A DNA stretch of 64,000 bases from Coleophoma eucalyptorum (lineage: Eukaryota > Ascomycota > Leotiomycetes > Helotiales > Dermateaceae). The DNA is taken from the NCBI GenBank assembly GCA_026120035.1, contig JALRME010000022.1, positions 372,001 through 436,000 on the forward strand, given 5' to 3'. Made by a program: the position numbers and the translations under genes. The notes under the pieces are model-generated. The model made no database searches, was not told the origin of the DNA, and saw only the letters and a list, made by a program, of their open reading frames with translations. Numbering within the stretch: the stretch's first letter is position 1; each line of letters opens with the position of its first letter. Shown in pieces: positions 21,545 through 31,157 of the stretch.

Positions 21545-22438
21545 ATGTCTGATCCTCTCAGCATTACCGCCAGTATCATAGGTATTACAGTACCAGCCTT
21601 GCACGGCACACGACTCCTTCTAGAAGATCTGCAGCAGCTCAAAGATGCACCCAAGACCTTTCAGCGCCTAATGGAAGACGTGAACTCTGTTGGCACAGTA
21701 CTCAAGTTGGTCCAGAGTGTGGAGGATAGGGAATGGGAGTTACTAGGCGTAGATATAGCTGAGCAGTCAAAAACGACGATTAGTAGCTGCACAGAAGCAT
21801 GTAACCTTTTTAGAACCGACCTCCAGCGGTGGACTAGGCACTCACAAGATGGAAAACTAGCATGGCAGGATCGAGCAAAGGTGGGCTTCTTTAAGCAAGG
21901 GCAAATCAAAGCAATATCAGAGCAGCTTTCAAACTGCAAGCTCTCTATTAATACTGTCGTCAGTATAGCAACCTTGTAAGTAATTAACTGTGATTTGATC
22001 GTCTCAATGCTAATTCTGCCTTATAGATATAACTCTGTCCGTCATAGCCATATCACGGAAGAGATCAAGAAGACAATATCTACAAAACATGCCGAGGTCA
22101 AGGATGCTATTACCACAGCGGACAAGCAGCTGGTAATATTAGAGCACAATCTAGAACAGCTAAACTTCAGCGGCGATGATGATGATGAAGCTTCTGAACC
22201 CAGGGAAGACAAACACGAGGCTTTGCAACAACTTGAAGAAGAACTCAAAGCCGTGAAAGCGTCGCAGAGGCTGCTAGATGAGCTGCTGTCCAAGTCGCGC
22301 GAAGAAGCTGTTGCGAAAGCCGCAGGGGTCCAGAGCCCTTCAACCACGACGACGGTGACGTTCGGTAATCAGAACTCAGGCTTTCAAGCTGGGATCATCA
22401 ATGGCGGAGTTAGTGGGCTCAGATTTGGACCAAACTGA
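21545..22438 (+). CDS. HeLo-like cell-death effector candidate with C-terminal amyloid-type motif
   Basis: Exons 21545-21975 and 22027-22438, with a 51-nt intron, give 280 aa. The N-terminus, MSDPLSITASIIGITVPAL, followed by an all-helical region to about residue 150, resembles the fungal HeLo-like N-terminal domain family (PF17111 type). Members related to HET-S and HELLP disrupt membranes and kill the cell. Residues 150-250 are charged and coiled-coil-like with an acidic DDDDEASEPRED stretch. The last 28 residues carry TVTFGNQNSGFQAGIINGGV (253-272), matching 14 of 20 positions of the receptor's N-terminal motif. Known role of the family: the receptor's motif nucleates an amyloid that templates the effector's motif and frees the helical domain. 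For this pair that is inference. It could also be an uncharacterised regulatory partner rather than a killer. Confidence 0.8.
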
Positions 22439-23018
22439 GCAACTGCAATTTGCATCTTGACGGTTGATTAACCTATTTCTTGATTGAAACGATGATATCT
22501 TGTGTGATTCTGCCTAAGACCAATGGCATGTCACGTGCTAGGAAAGCGCTGAAGCTCCAATTCTACGGCTTGATATAAAAGGGCATTTGAAAATAAACGC
22601 ACCCAGAAGGTAGGGTTTTGGTTGGGCTGGGCTCTAATTGAACAGTCTAACTTCCAAAATGATATGCAAAAATAGGACTGTACAGTGGCTGCTATATATG
22701 TAGAAAACTTTATAAAACCACACTGGCCTTATCATGTGGTGAACTTCAATTGACTGCGATAGTCAAGCGGCCAGGGCTGAAGCTCGGCCGGATGCGACCA
22801 GATATATAGTCGGCGCCCACTTTTGGTTACTGCAGTGCTATGGTGCGTTACTGTTGATTGGCCTGATTAGATACGGCTTCTTCTTTGATGCTGATTGACT
22901 TGTTTGACAGAACAAGACCGCAACGTTGATGACTGAGTCATATATCCTTCTCTGCCTCAAATTTCTCTAGACAGAAGGTCCGTAACTTGAAGTTGGTCCT
23001 AAGCTCTAACCAAACAAA
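22439..23018. other. Intergenic, effector / dioxygenase
   Basis: 580 bp without a supportable gene. It holds the effector's 3' end and the promoter of the following dioxygenase gene. Confidence 0.5.
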
Positions 23019-24362
23019 ATGCCCTCAACCACTTTTGTGTCCTCGCCAGCATTCACCATACAGCCCCTCTCGCCGGAGCTATCGCAGAAGTCCCTTATTG
23101 GGGCTGAGGTGATCATCAACTCCGGGGCACCACAAATCTTGTCCATCGAAAACCTTGTGGCCGAAGACATCTCTATCCTCCGTCAGGCGCTGTATGACTA
23201 TTCAGTCTTGGTCATAAGACGACAAAATGGCATTGATCCAACTACGCTACCCCAACTGGCCGCGATCTGGGACGACAAAATGATTGCAATGCATTCGGTG
23301 GGCAAGCAGCCCATCTCAGACCCGAAGAATATTCTCAGTCGGACGGTGGCTTTGAGGACAGCGAAATGCGATGCTGTAAGCATCATTGGGAATGGCCATT
23401 TTGAAAACTATGAGGGCATTGACAATTTGGACTTGCTTCATGTTGTAGGTCTTCTAAGCTGACCTAGATATGCGTGATTTCATGATGCTCAAACAAGGGA
23501 TAGGAACATAGCGAATTCCATGCAAACCCGTTGACCAAGGAAGAGATAGCGGATGGCCAGACGAGGTTTTATCGTTGGCATATGGACATGCCATGCTATC
23601 AAAACTTGCCCGGAAAGGTCACCTTGATTCACGGGATCGTCATTCCTGATAAACCAAGACAGAAGATTGTTTTTGAGAACGGCGGCGTCCTACCAGTTGA
23701 TGCCGGTGCTACAGCTTGTACGTCTTCAGGGCAGCCAACATGAAATAGTGACTAACATCGCATTGAAGTCGTCTCTGGTGCTCGTGCATTCTCATTACTC
23801 ACGCCAGAAGAGCAGGAGTTCGCTCTCAACACCACCATTAAGTACGCCCCGCGACCTTATGAGTGGATCAGGGACTGCAAAGCCACATCCGATGGTATCA
23901 CAATTGCCAAGGTGGGCAATGAGCGACCTTATGATGAACTACCGGAGTGGACAGAGGAGCATGTTCAAGCACACCCAGTAAGTTTAGCCCCCTCCCAGTA
24001 AAATCTTCTTTCTTATAAAATATCAGATGGTATGGCGTAATCCAGGCCGACCAGACCAGCCGCACCTTCAAATCCTCGGCAACTGCGTCCGTTATCTCGT
24101 CACAACTGATCCAGCTACGGGAGCGCAGACGGTCATTGACGATCTAGCGGAGACCAGAAGGATTTGCCGTAGTCTACAGAAGAAGACCATGTCACCAGAG
24201 TACATCTACGCGCATGCATGGGAACAAGGTGATCTGGTCATCTTCCACAACCAGGGAGTTTTGCATTCTATCACTGGTCAATTAGGGGACACAAAGCGCT
24301 TGATGTGGCAGTGTACTATGGCAAGTGCTGCCCCGCCGGAAGCATTCCGTCCGGTAAAATAA
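23019..24362 (+). CDS. TauD/TfdA-type Fe(II)/2-oxoglutarate dioxygenase
   Basis: Exons 23019-23444, 23504-23717, 23769-23977 and 24027-24362 give 394 aa. The acceptor at 23503 (not the AG at 23515) is chosen because it yields LLHV-EHSEFHANPLTKEE in frame. Metal ligands: the HxD pair in YRWHMDMPC and the distal His in NQGVLHSITGQL. A downstream Arg (TKRLMWQ) fits the 2-oxoglutarate carboxylate anchor. The enzyme would couple 2-oxoglutarate and oxygen to hydroxylation of a small molecule, for example a sulfonate, an aryloxyalkanoate or a secondary metabolite. The substrate cannot be told. It is tail to tail with the M24-like gene. Confidence 0.87.
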
Positions 24363-24897
24363 CTTGGGCCACTTCCTATACTATGATGTATTCGGTGCTA
24401 GCTATGACTGCCTAAGTTTTTTTTGAATGTGCAAAAAGAATTCGTTCAGTAACCCTAGTATTTTATAATGTTGGCGGACTTGCCTAAAGCGAAGCTTCTA
24501 CTAAAATAGGACAGTGGTCTCGATAACTGTCACGCATTTAAAATCTATATATCCATGTAACACTTGCATTGAAGATAATGTCACTCTGTGATAGAGCTAC
24601 CATAAGCTTCAACTTACGCGACGCAACTTCTAACTCCACCTCATATTCAATAAACTTACCTGTTACTTGACAACTTAGATAAACGCTGTTTCTGTCTTAT
24701 ATTTGATTAAATTAAATATGATGCAGAAAACTCCACTTCAAATTTCAATGCTGCATATTTACAAGTGATACTTTTGGTACTATAGAACGTTAGGGGTTTC
24801 AAAGGACCTTAAAATTCCTTGCTGAACTCTCCGACCTTTCCTCCTATAAAACTACTCAGGGCTTGCGACTCCTCCCAAGGGAGGTGTGATAGTCCAT
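24363..24897. other. Convergent 3' intergenic region
   Basis: 535 bp of AT-rich sequence between two convergent genes, with no gene or repeat recognised. Confidence 0.5.
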
Positions 24898-25602
24898 TCA
24901 GCCGACGGTTAGGAGCTGCTCATAGAAACCTCCAATTTCGCGGGCACGGTCGACGAGGTGGATTTCCAGAATCCAGTGTCGTTTCTGGCCGGATTTACTA
25001 AGAATGCTCATGGATTGGTCGTTACCACGCGTGATGTAGAGTGAAATGCGGTCGTTGGGAATACGCTCATGAGGGAACAAGCCAACCAGATGGCCCGCGA
25101 TCTTTCCACCGAATTCCCACCCAGCCTTCTCAGCCAAGTTGCAGGCCAGCTCGTACAGGGCCTCGCCCGTCATATCTGGATTGGCTAGATAGTGTGTCTT
25201 AGCAGCATTGAAGATTGGCTCAAGAGAGTCCCGCAGACGTTGCTTTGTAGGATCGTTGCCGAGCACGAAGGTTCGCCCAAAATCGGCTTCCCAAGCCTCA
25301 AAGATTGGTCCCAGATCGATGAAGAGAATGTCATCCTCTTGGATGATGCGGTCGGGAGGATTTTCAGCATAGGGCATCAGTGTGTTCGGTCCGCTCCGGA
25401 CCACCCGCTTATGCCAGTGTTTGGTGACGCCGAAACGCTCAGCAGCGAGGTCGTGAATCTCGTTACTCACGGTCTTCTCACTCACACCGGGGCGGATGAG
25501 GGTTTTCTCGATTTCCTCGAAGAGACTGACCGCTTTGTTTTGCGCATCGAGTAGATAGTCTGCGCGTTGGCGCTCTTCTACCTCGGAAGCTTCAGTCGTC
25601 AT
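24898..25602 (-). CDS. Peptidase M24 (creatinase/aminopeptidase P-like) family protein
   Basis: Intronless, 234 aa: a free-standing pita-bread domain without the N-terminal domain of creatinase or aminopeptidase P. The likely metal ligands are in order: Asp in FIDLGPIFEAWEADFG (two Asp), His in AGHLVGLFPHE, Glu in ILEIHLVD and Glu in GGFYEQLL. With these residues kept, a metal-dependent hydrolase is plausible. Short proteins of this type are common in fungi and bacteria but poorly characterised, so the substrate is open (X-Pro dipeptide or another small amide). The ATG at 25602 is the first in frame and lies close to the start of the domain. Confidence 0.87.
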   Translation of the reverse strand: MTTEASEVEERQRADYLLDAQNKAVSLFEEIEKTLIRPGVSEKTVSNEIHDLAAERFGVTKHWHKRVVRSGPNTLMPYAENPPDRIIQEDDILFIDLGPIFEAWEADFGRTFVLGNDPTKQRLRDSLEPIFNAAKTHYLANPDMTGEALYELACNLAEKAGWEFGGKIAGHLVGLFPHERIPNDRISLYITRGNDQSMSILSKSGQKRHWILEIHLVDRAREIGGFYEQLLTVG

Positions 25603-26833
25603 TATGTCGGTTGCTTAGGCAAGTTATAGCGTATTCAGTGAAGGATTGTTGTGGCAATGATAGAGATGCTAGAGGAACAGATGATAAAAGATGTTGATTC
25701 TTGAAGAAGCGCTATTTAAAAACAATATGGGATGCTGAGTTGTAAGATAATTCAATAGGAGAGTTGATGGAGTCATAGCTGACTATCTTGTAGCCGACGG
25801 CTGGCTTGTCTAGCTTGATGGCGAAATGTCAAGAATGCTTCTAGAGTGCGGGGTTGAGCCTATCAATTGCAACAGATAGTAAGCCTGTGCCTTGCAGTAG
25901 TGAATTTCGAGTTGTATTCGCCGTGGAAAGTGGAGTATCGTGAGATACGCCGTCGGACCGGGTAGAATTAACTAAAGAGGGAAGGCGGAGCTGACTGACT
26001 CCCCAATTCTAGTCTTATCCAGGCTAAGGCGCGCGGCCTTTTAGAAATAATATGCTGTCTAATATTCCCGTACAGCAAAGACACCGGAAAATTGTATATT
26101 AGAGGGAGAAATGCTATCTTATGTGATCAAGTTCCGAGGAGAAATTCGCCACACTCGTCGCTTAATAGCAGTGCCGGCTCCCGTTGATTACATTTGAGAT
26201 TGTCGTGTCTCGCGGAGTCAGGTATCCTCCCCCCTCGGCAAGCTACTTATGAGTCAGCGTTGAGCCCTCCCAATACTGGCCATCATGAGTAATCTGATCC
26301 AAAGGTTCCTGGAGTTCGAGTTTACTCTATGATTCCTTGTGTGCGAACTAAAAGTAGAATCAGAGAATACATCAATCACAACGACCACTGAGGAATGCCG
26401 GGGTGAACCGACCAACTTTTCAACTTCCTTACCAGCCACGAGGCATCGAATATAATACTGAATCAGCTGGATAGTTTTCCTGTAGCTTGCAGACTTGCTA
26501 TTGTAGTTCTGTATCTCGATAGGCCTTGTTTACAATGCCGTTAAAACAGATTGCATGCCTTTATGAATAGGCAATGGCACCAACGACCAGTTCGAGTTCG
26601 AAAGCGGTCAATACCAATTCAACATCTACTAAACTTCTCTGATGTTCATAGATAAGTAATAGCCCCAAATGAGGCTACCAGATGAAGGGGAAGCAGATAA
26701 ATTTTGGATTTTCTGTCTATCCAACGCCGAAGCAATGCCGCTAATCATTAACCACCTCCATCACGTCCTTCCACAGCTGTACCCCACAACTCCAATCACT
26801 CCTCACAAATCATACATCCCTTTACTCGGTACC
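25603..26833. other. Intergenic, 1.2 kb
   Basis: Upstream region of the M24 gene and downstream region of the reductase gene. Only short, unrecognisable open frames; no RNA gene or repeat seen. Confidence 0.45.
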
Positions 26834-28828
26834 TCAGTTCAGTAGCAGATTCCACAGACCATCAGTGTCCTTGAAGCCGTGATAGATAACATTGACCAAC
26901 CACACATCATCTCTCACCTGCTCCACCAAAGCCTTGCTTGCGCTCCTTGGTGGGTAGACTCTAGACCACTCTGCCCAGATACCGAATGCCTCTTCAGACC
27001 AGGCCCGGAAACTAACTTCCTCGATGATGGTAGGTGTAATGATTTCCTTGCCCGTGAAACATCCCCAGGTTACAGCATTGGTGCTACCTTCTTCGGCGCT
27101 TCCACCCGAGATAAAATCGCCCGAGGCATTGGTTGCGTAATAGCTTACATCATCACCTAAAGCCTCGAGCTTCGTGCGCAGGGCTTTCCAGTCCGACGAA
27201 GGCAGGAAGAGCTCGACAAAGGCCTTTTGGAAAACGAATCCATTCTTTGGGCCCCAGCCAAAGATAGGATCAGTGGAACGCACGCCGTCTACAGCGGGCT
27301 GTGATGCTACTGTCCACCATCCCTTTTGGTTCAAAGCCAACAGCTGTGACTTGATGCTATTCGTCTCTTCATTCAAGCCCTCCTCACTCCATGGTATAGC
27401 ACTCAGCTTGCCTTCAATATGTTTGATGAACAGATCTGTGATGTCTGATACCGAGGTGGGGTGTCCCCAGAGCTTGATCGCTTGGTTCACTGACATGTGC
27501 AAGGAAACGCCGTAACCGTCAATCTCACCATAAGCTGGAGATCTAGCGTCACCCCAACGACCATTGGGGAAATCATCCCAGGTTGCTTCACGTCCAAGGG
27601 ATCCTTCGCCTTCCGAGATGGCGAGAGTGTTGGCTCTTGTGTTTATGCTTTCTGCAGGAATGGATGCTTCCTCAGCAGTAGTTTCATAATCTGGGTTTGA
27701 AGTTCGAGCCGCGCTGACGATGACACGGTTATAAGGGTCGGACCCTACAGATGACTGACGTCGGAGCGATCGGCTTCTCGATTCTGGTACAGATAAATTA
27801 GTTGATCCGTTGATGGCCAAGGTTTGAAGTGGAACATCGACAATAGCTATCTCGTCGGCAATCTCTGGTTCTGGAATCAGGTTTGTCCGCTCAAGGATAA
27901 ACGACACAGCCTTTTCAAGGTTCAGCGTGTAGAAATGGAATCCTCTTGGTCCTGGAGCAGGAACCTCCGAAGACTTGATATGTGAGACCATCTCACTGAC
28001 AATATCAACACCAACTTTCTTGACCATCTCATCGTCACCTCGTACTTCATCCAATCTCGACATAATATCGTCGGGAATTTTGGCATGACTAAGTTTCGTT
28101 GTACGCTTGATCATCTGGTAGCTCTGAATTGGCATCATACCAGGTATGATATGAATGTCTTTAAAAGCGCCACTGGGGTGCTCCCGTAGTATTTTCTCGA
28201 ATTTGTCATAGGATTCCACATCAAAGAATAGCTGGGTCATGATAAAATCCGCCCCAGCTTGGACTTTCGCAACGAGATATGGTAAGTCATGCTCAAAACT
28301 CTGACCGAGCGGGTGAAGCTCATCTGCATGTCCCTCGGGATATGCTGCAACTCCTATACAAAAGTAGTCTCCATACTGCTTTCTGATATATTTCACCAAG
28401 TCGATTGCCCATTCAAACTCCTCCTGCTGTGCTGGGTTTTGTCCAGACTTGTCTTCGAGGTCACCGTATTCATCGTTTCGTGGAGGGTCACCTCGCAGGG
28501 CCAAGATGTTTCTAATTCCGAGCACTTTTGCCTCCTCCAATGCCTTATCAATCAATGCCCGACTCATGTTGGTGCAAGTGAGATGCAGACATGTTGTGAG
28601 GCCCAATTCTCTTTGGCACAATTCGGCAAGTTCAAGGGATTTCGTAGAAGTAGAGCCTCCGGCACCCCAAGTAACAGTTACGAAGAGAGGTCTTAAGGCT
28701 CGGGACATCCGATCGAGACGTGCGCGGAGATTGGAAGACCCCATTGTTGTCTTCGGAGGGAAGAACTCAAGGGAGAAATAGTTTGCGCCGGGCGGCAATG
28801 CCGCGATCTTGTCGGTGATTTTCTCCAT
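26834..28828 (-). CDS. MET12: Methylenetetrahydrofolate reductase, MET12-type
   Basis: Intronless, 664 aa. It reduces 5,10-methylene-THF to 5-methyl-THF for methionine synthesis, in the cytosol. The N-terminal catalytic barrel is complete: YFSLEFFPPKT, VTWGAGGST, HLTCTNMS, ILALRGDPPR, GVAAYPEGH and a MTQLFFD segment. The C-terminal eukaryotic regulatory domain begins with GSLGREATWDDFPNGRWGD, continues GEIDGYG and FGWGPKNGFVFQKAFVELF, and ends in a YHGFKDTDGLW motif. FFPPKT (rather than FVPKT) and the GEIDGYG form point to the MET12 rather than MET13 paralogue, from family memory. The open frame runs 57 codons upstream but without an ATG, so the start is 28828. Confidence 0.93.
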   Translation of the reverse strand: MEKITDKIAALPPGANYFSLEFFPPKTTMGSSNLRARLDRMSRALRPLFVTVTWGAGGSTSTKSLELAELCQRELGLTTCLHLTCTNMSRALIDKALEEAKVLGIRNILALRGDPPRNDEYGDLEDKSGQNPAQQEEFEWAIDLVKYIRKQYGDYFCIGVAAYPEGHADELHPLGQSFEHDLPYLVAKVQAGADFIMTQLFFDVESYDKFEKILREHPSGAFKDIHIIPGMMPIQSYQMIKRTTKLSHAKIPDDIMSRLDEVRGDDEMVKKVGVDIVSEMVSHIKSSEVPAPGPRGFHFYTLNLEKAVSFILERTNLIPEPEIADEIAIVDVPLQTLAINGSTNLSVPESRSRSLRRQSSVGSDPYNRVIVSAARTSNPDYETTAEEASIPAESINTRANTLAISEGEGSLGREATWDDFPNGRWGDARSPAYGEIDGYGVSLHMSVNQAIKLWGHPTSVSDITDLFIKHIEGKLSAIPWSEEGLNEETNSIKSQLLALNQKGWWTVASQPAVDGVRSTDPIFGWGPKNGFVFQKAFVELFLPSSDWKALRTKLEALGDDVSYYATNASGDFISGGSAEEGSTNAVTWGCFTGKEIITPTIIEEVSFRAWSEEAFGIWAEWSRVYPPRSASKALVEQVRDDVWLVNVIYHGFKDTDGLWNLLLN

Positions 28829-29237
28829 GGTGGATATCTGCAGCTGCGTATGTCTGAATTCAAGATTCAAGAAGAGTGTTGTGCTGCGACAATCCGTGGA
28901 TCCGGAAACGGTGTAGTTGTCGTCGTTGATTAACGGAAGTGAAAACCTAGGACAAGGCTGAATGACGAGGGGTACGCCATTTCTTCTCGGCTTAAGCAAG
29001 AACTAGCACTAATTCTGATGGTGGGATATGTCACGAGACCTCGCATGACGACGATCCTTCCCATTTCAATTGGCTGGTTTTGTCTTCTGCACTTGAGGTT
29101 ATATTGTAGAGGACGTAAATGATATCTCTACAAGATTCTATGAGATGCTAAGCTCGGTTGGGTTTTATAGTCGTTCGTCTTGATATCTTGCTGACAATTT
29201 CCCTTAGAATTAGTTGCCCCAAGAAGTAAGCAAGCAC
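28829..29237. other. Upstream region of the reductase gene
   Basis: 409 bp between the 5' end of the MTHFR gene and the 3' end of the SnoaL-like gene, both on the minus strand. No gene seen. Confidence 0.45.
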
Positions 29238-29974
29238 TCAATCCCAGAACAGATTGATATCTTTCCCCTCCAACCAATCATGCATCGCTTCATACATCTT
29301 GTAGAACGCCTCATTGTTGACGGTAGGAAGTTCCATCAAGATCGGGTGTCCTATCTTGTGCTGCGCAACTGCAAGATATTGATACCCTTTTGGATATTTG
29401 GCGAGCTCCTCCTTCTCGAACACCGGTACCGTCTTTCCATCAACGGGAATCATTTTATCCTTCTCATAGAAGACTCTTTTGTACTGAGCCTTCCACTCAC
29501 TACCTTCTTTTTTGCACCAGAAAATAAATCGCCCATCACATTCAATGTCAACCGCGATGCCGTCGATTTCGAAGCGTTGGGTGATGGTAGCCTTCATCTT
29601 GCCAACCGCACGACCCTTGGCAAGGTTTAAGTCTACCAGAGTTCCGTTCTCACGGTGCATGATGAAGTCTCCATTGGCACGGCCTTCTTTAGATACTTTG
29701 ATGAAGTCGTCGATCGTGCGACCACCGCTCCAGGCTAGACAACTGTTACTATGCGCACCTTGATGCAAGGAAGAGATGTTGACATACTTGTCCATATATA
29801 AGCATCTTTCTCGGTGAATATGCTGCGATAATTTTCCCACTCTGATGCATCTCGATAGACAGGCCATCCTTTACAAAGCTCAGATACACAGAAGCGAGCG
29901 AGAATCTCCTCTGTCGTGCCATTGAAATGACTGTACGTTACAGGTTGAGTTTCCTTCTCTGGGACATTGTACAT
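29238..29974 (-). CDS. SnoaL-like (NTF2-fold) protein
   Basis: Exons 29974-29788 and 29734-29238, with a 53-nt intron, give 227 aa. The junction restores [20 protein letters not shown]. The order helix ([13 protein letters not shown]), [21 protein letters not shown], then a strand-rich half with [14 protein letters not shown] and [17 protein letters not shown] is typical of SnoaL-like ketosteroid-isomerase-fold proteins. These include small-molecule isomerases, cyclases and hydratases as well as non-enzymatic members. No substrate can be assigned. No signal peptide is seen, so it is probably cytosolic. Confidence 0.8.
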
Positions 29975-31157
29975 CTTGGGCCGAATAGGAGATTATGGCT
30001 GGGTTCAGTGAAAAGTCTTACGTGGCTGTGAAAATATAATGGCTCTTTGCATTTTTCCCCCAAGAGACATTTACCTGAATATATACTTGCTAGTCTCCTG
30101 ATGTCCTAACCATAACAGATTCAAACGAATGGGCAGCTAAGCAAAAGTTGAAGGTCGAATTACCCGGAGCCAGCGGGCATATACAATGACTACAAAGCCT
30201 ATTAGCATTACATCATGGCACGGCAAGCAATTTGCCATAGGAGATTCAAAGGATAGATGCAAATGTGGACCAAGCCTGAGCCTGGCAAGAAGTAAACTCA
30301 ACACGCTACGGGGGATGTCTCCGCATGGCACATATGACGGATTCTGGGTACTTTCCGTGTTAATGAATATCATGCTGATTGGGTACCTTATCTAGTAAGT
30401 ACTTACCAATGGGGATTCTACCGTGTAGGTATATTCTAGAAAGTCGTGCATGGCTACGTAACTTATAACAGTTCTGCCGTGTCGGTCGGCAAATTTCAAG
30501 TCGTCTGATTCTGCCGGACGGTTCCGCAGATATATCCCGGTCGAAGAATGACCTAGATGCAAATGATGCCACCATGATCATACTGTAGTGGAACGATGTT
30601 TGTGCTCTCCGTCATTGAATGCGGAAGTTTTAGTCTTACTAGGGAGACGAGGAGTTTGCAGCAGGACATGTAGCTAACCGCAAGATTATACTGCAAGGCT
30701 GAGGCCGAGGTATACATTAGATTATGTGGTGACGCCAATCAAATGGTTCCATAAGACCAGGTATCAGCAAAGAGTTGAATATATAAGGAGTAGATATTGA
30801 GAAATCGACATAGTCCTTGGCTTATATATTCTTGGTTAAACATGCAAATGGCAATTCACCTTTGCAAACACCAAGAGTTTATCGCTTCAATCACGTGTGG
30901 AGTCAATATCTGCTTTGGTAGCTAGTGTAGATACAATGCTTCTATACAAGGCTCTGGGTATTGGTAAGAGCTTATGGATAGCTCGTAGACTGTGCTAGAG
31001 TGATATTCAATAATCGAATTTTATCATATGTATATATCAGTGCCATTTTCGGCTAGTCTATACTGATTAATAGAATTAGGTCAGCCTGCGGAGCAGCCAT
31101 CACTCTCAATAGAAGCCTCACTCAATCACCATTTCTTATCAAGACCCATGCCGAGCT
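29975..31157. other. Intergenic, 1.2 kb
   Basis: Between the 5' ends of the SnoaL-like gene and the HET-domain pseudogene. AT-rich, only short open frames, nothing recognised. Confidence 0.45.

Noticed and set aside
28829..28999. 57-codon N-terminal extension of the MTHFR frame, possibly a mitochondrial leader
   Set aside because: The extension contains no ATG and is bounded by a stop; initiation at 28828 matches the family start.
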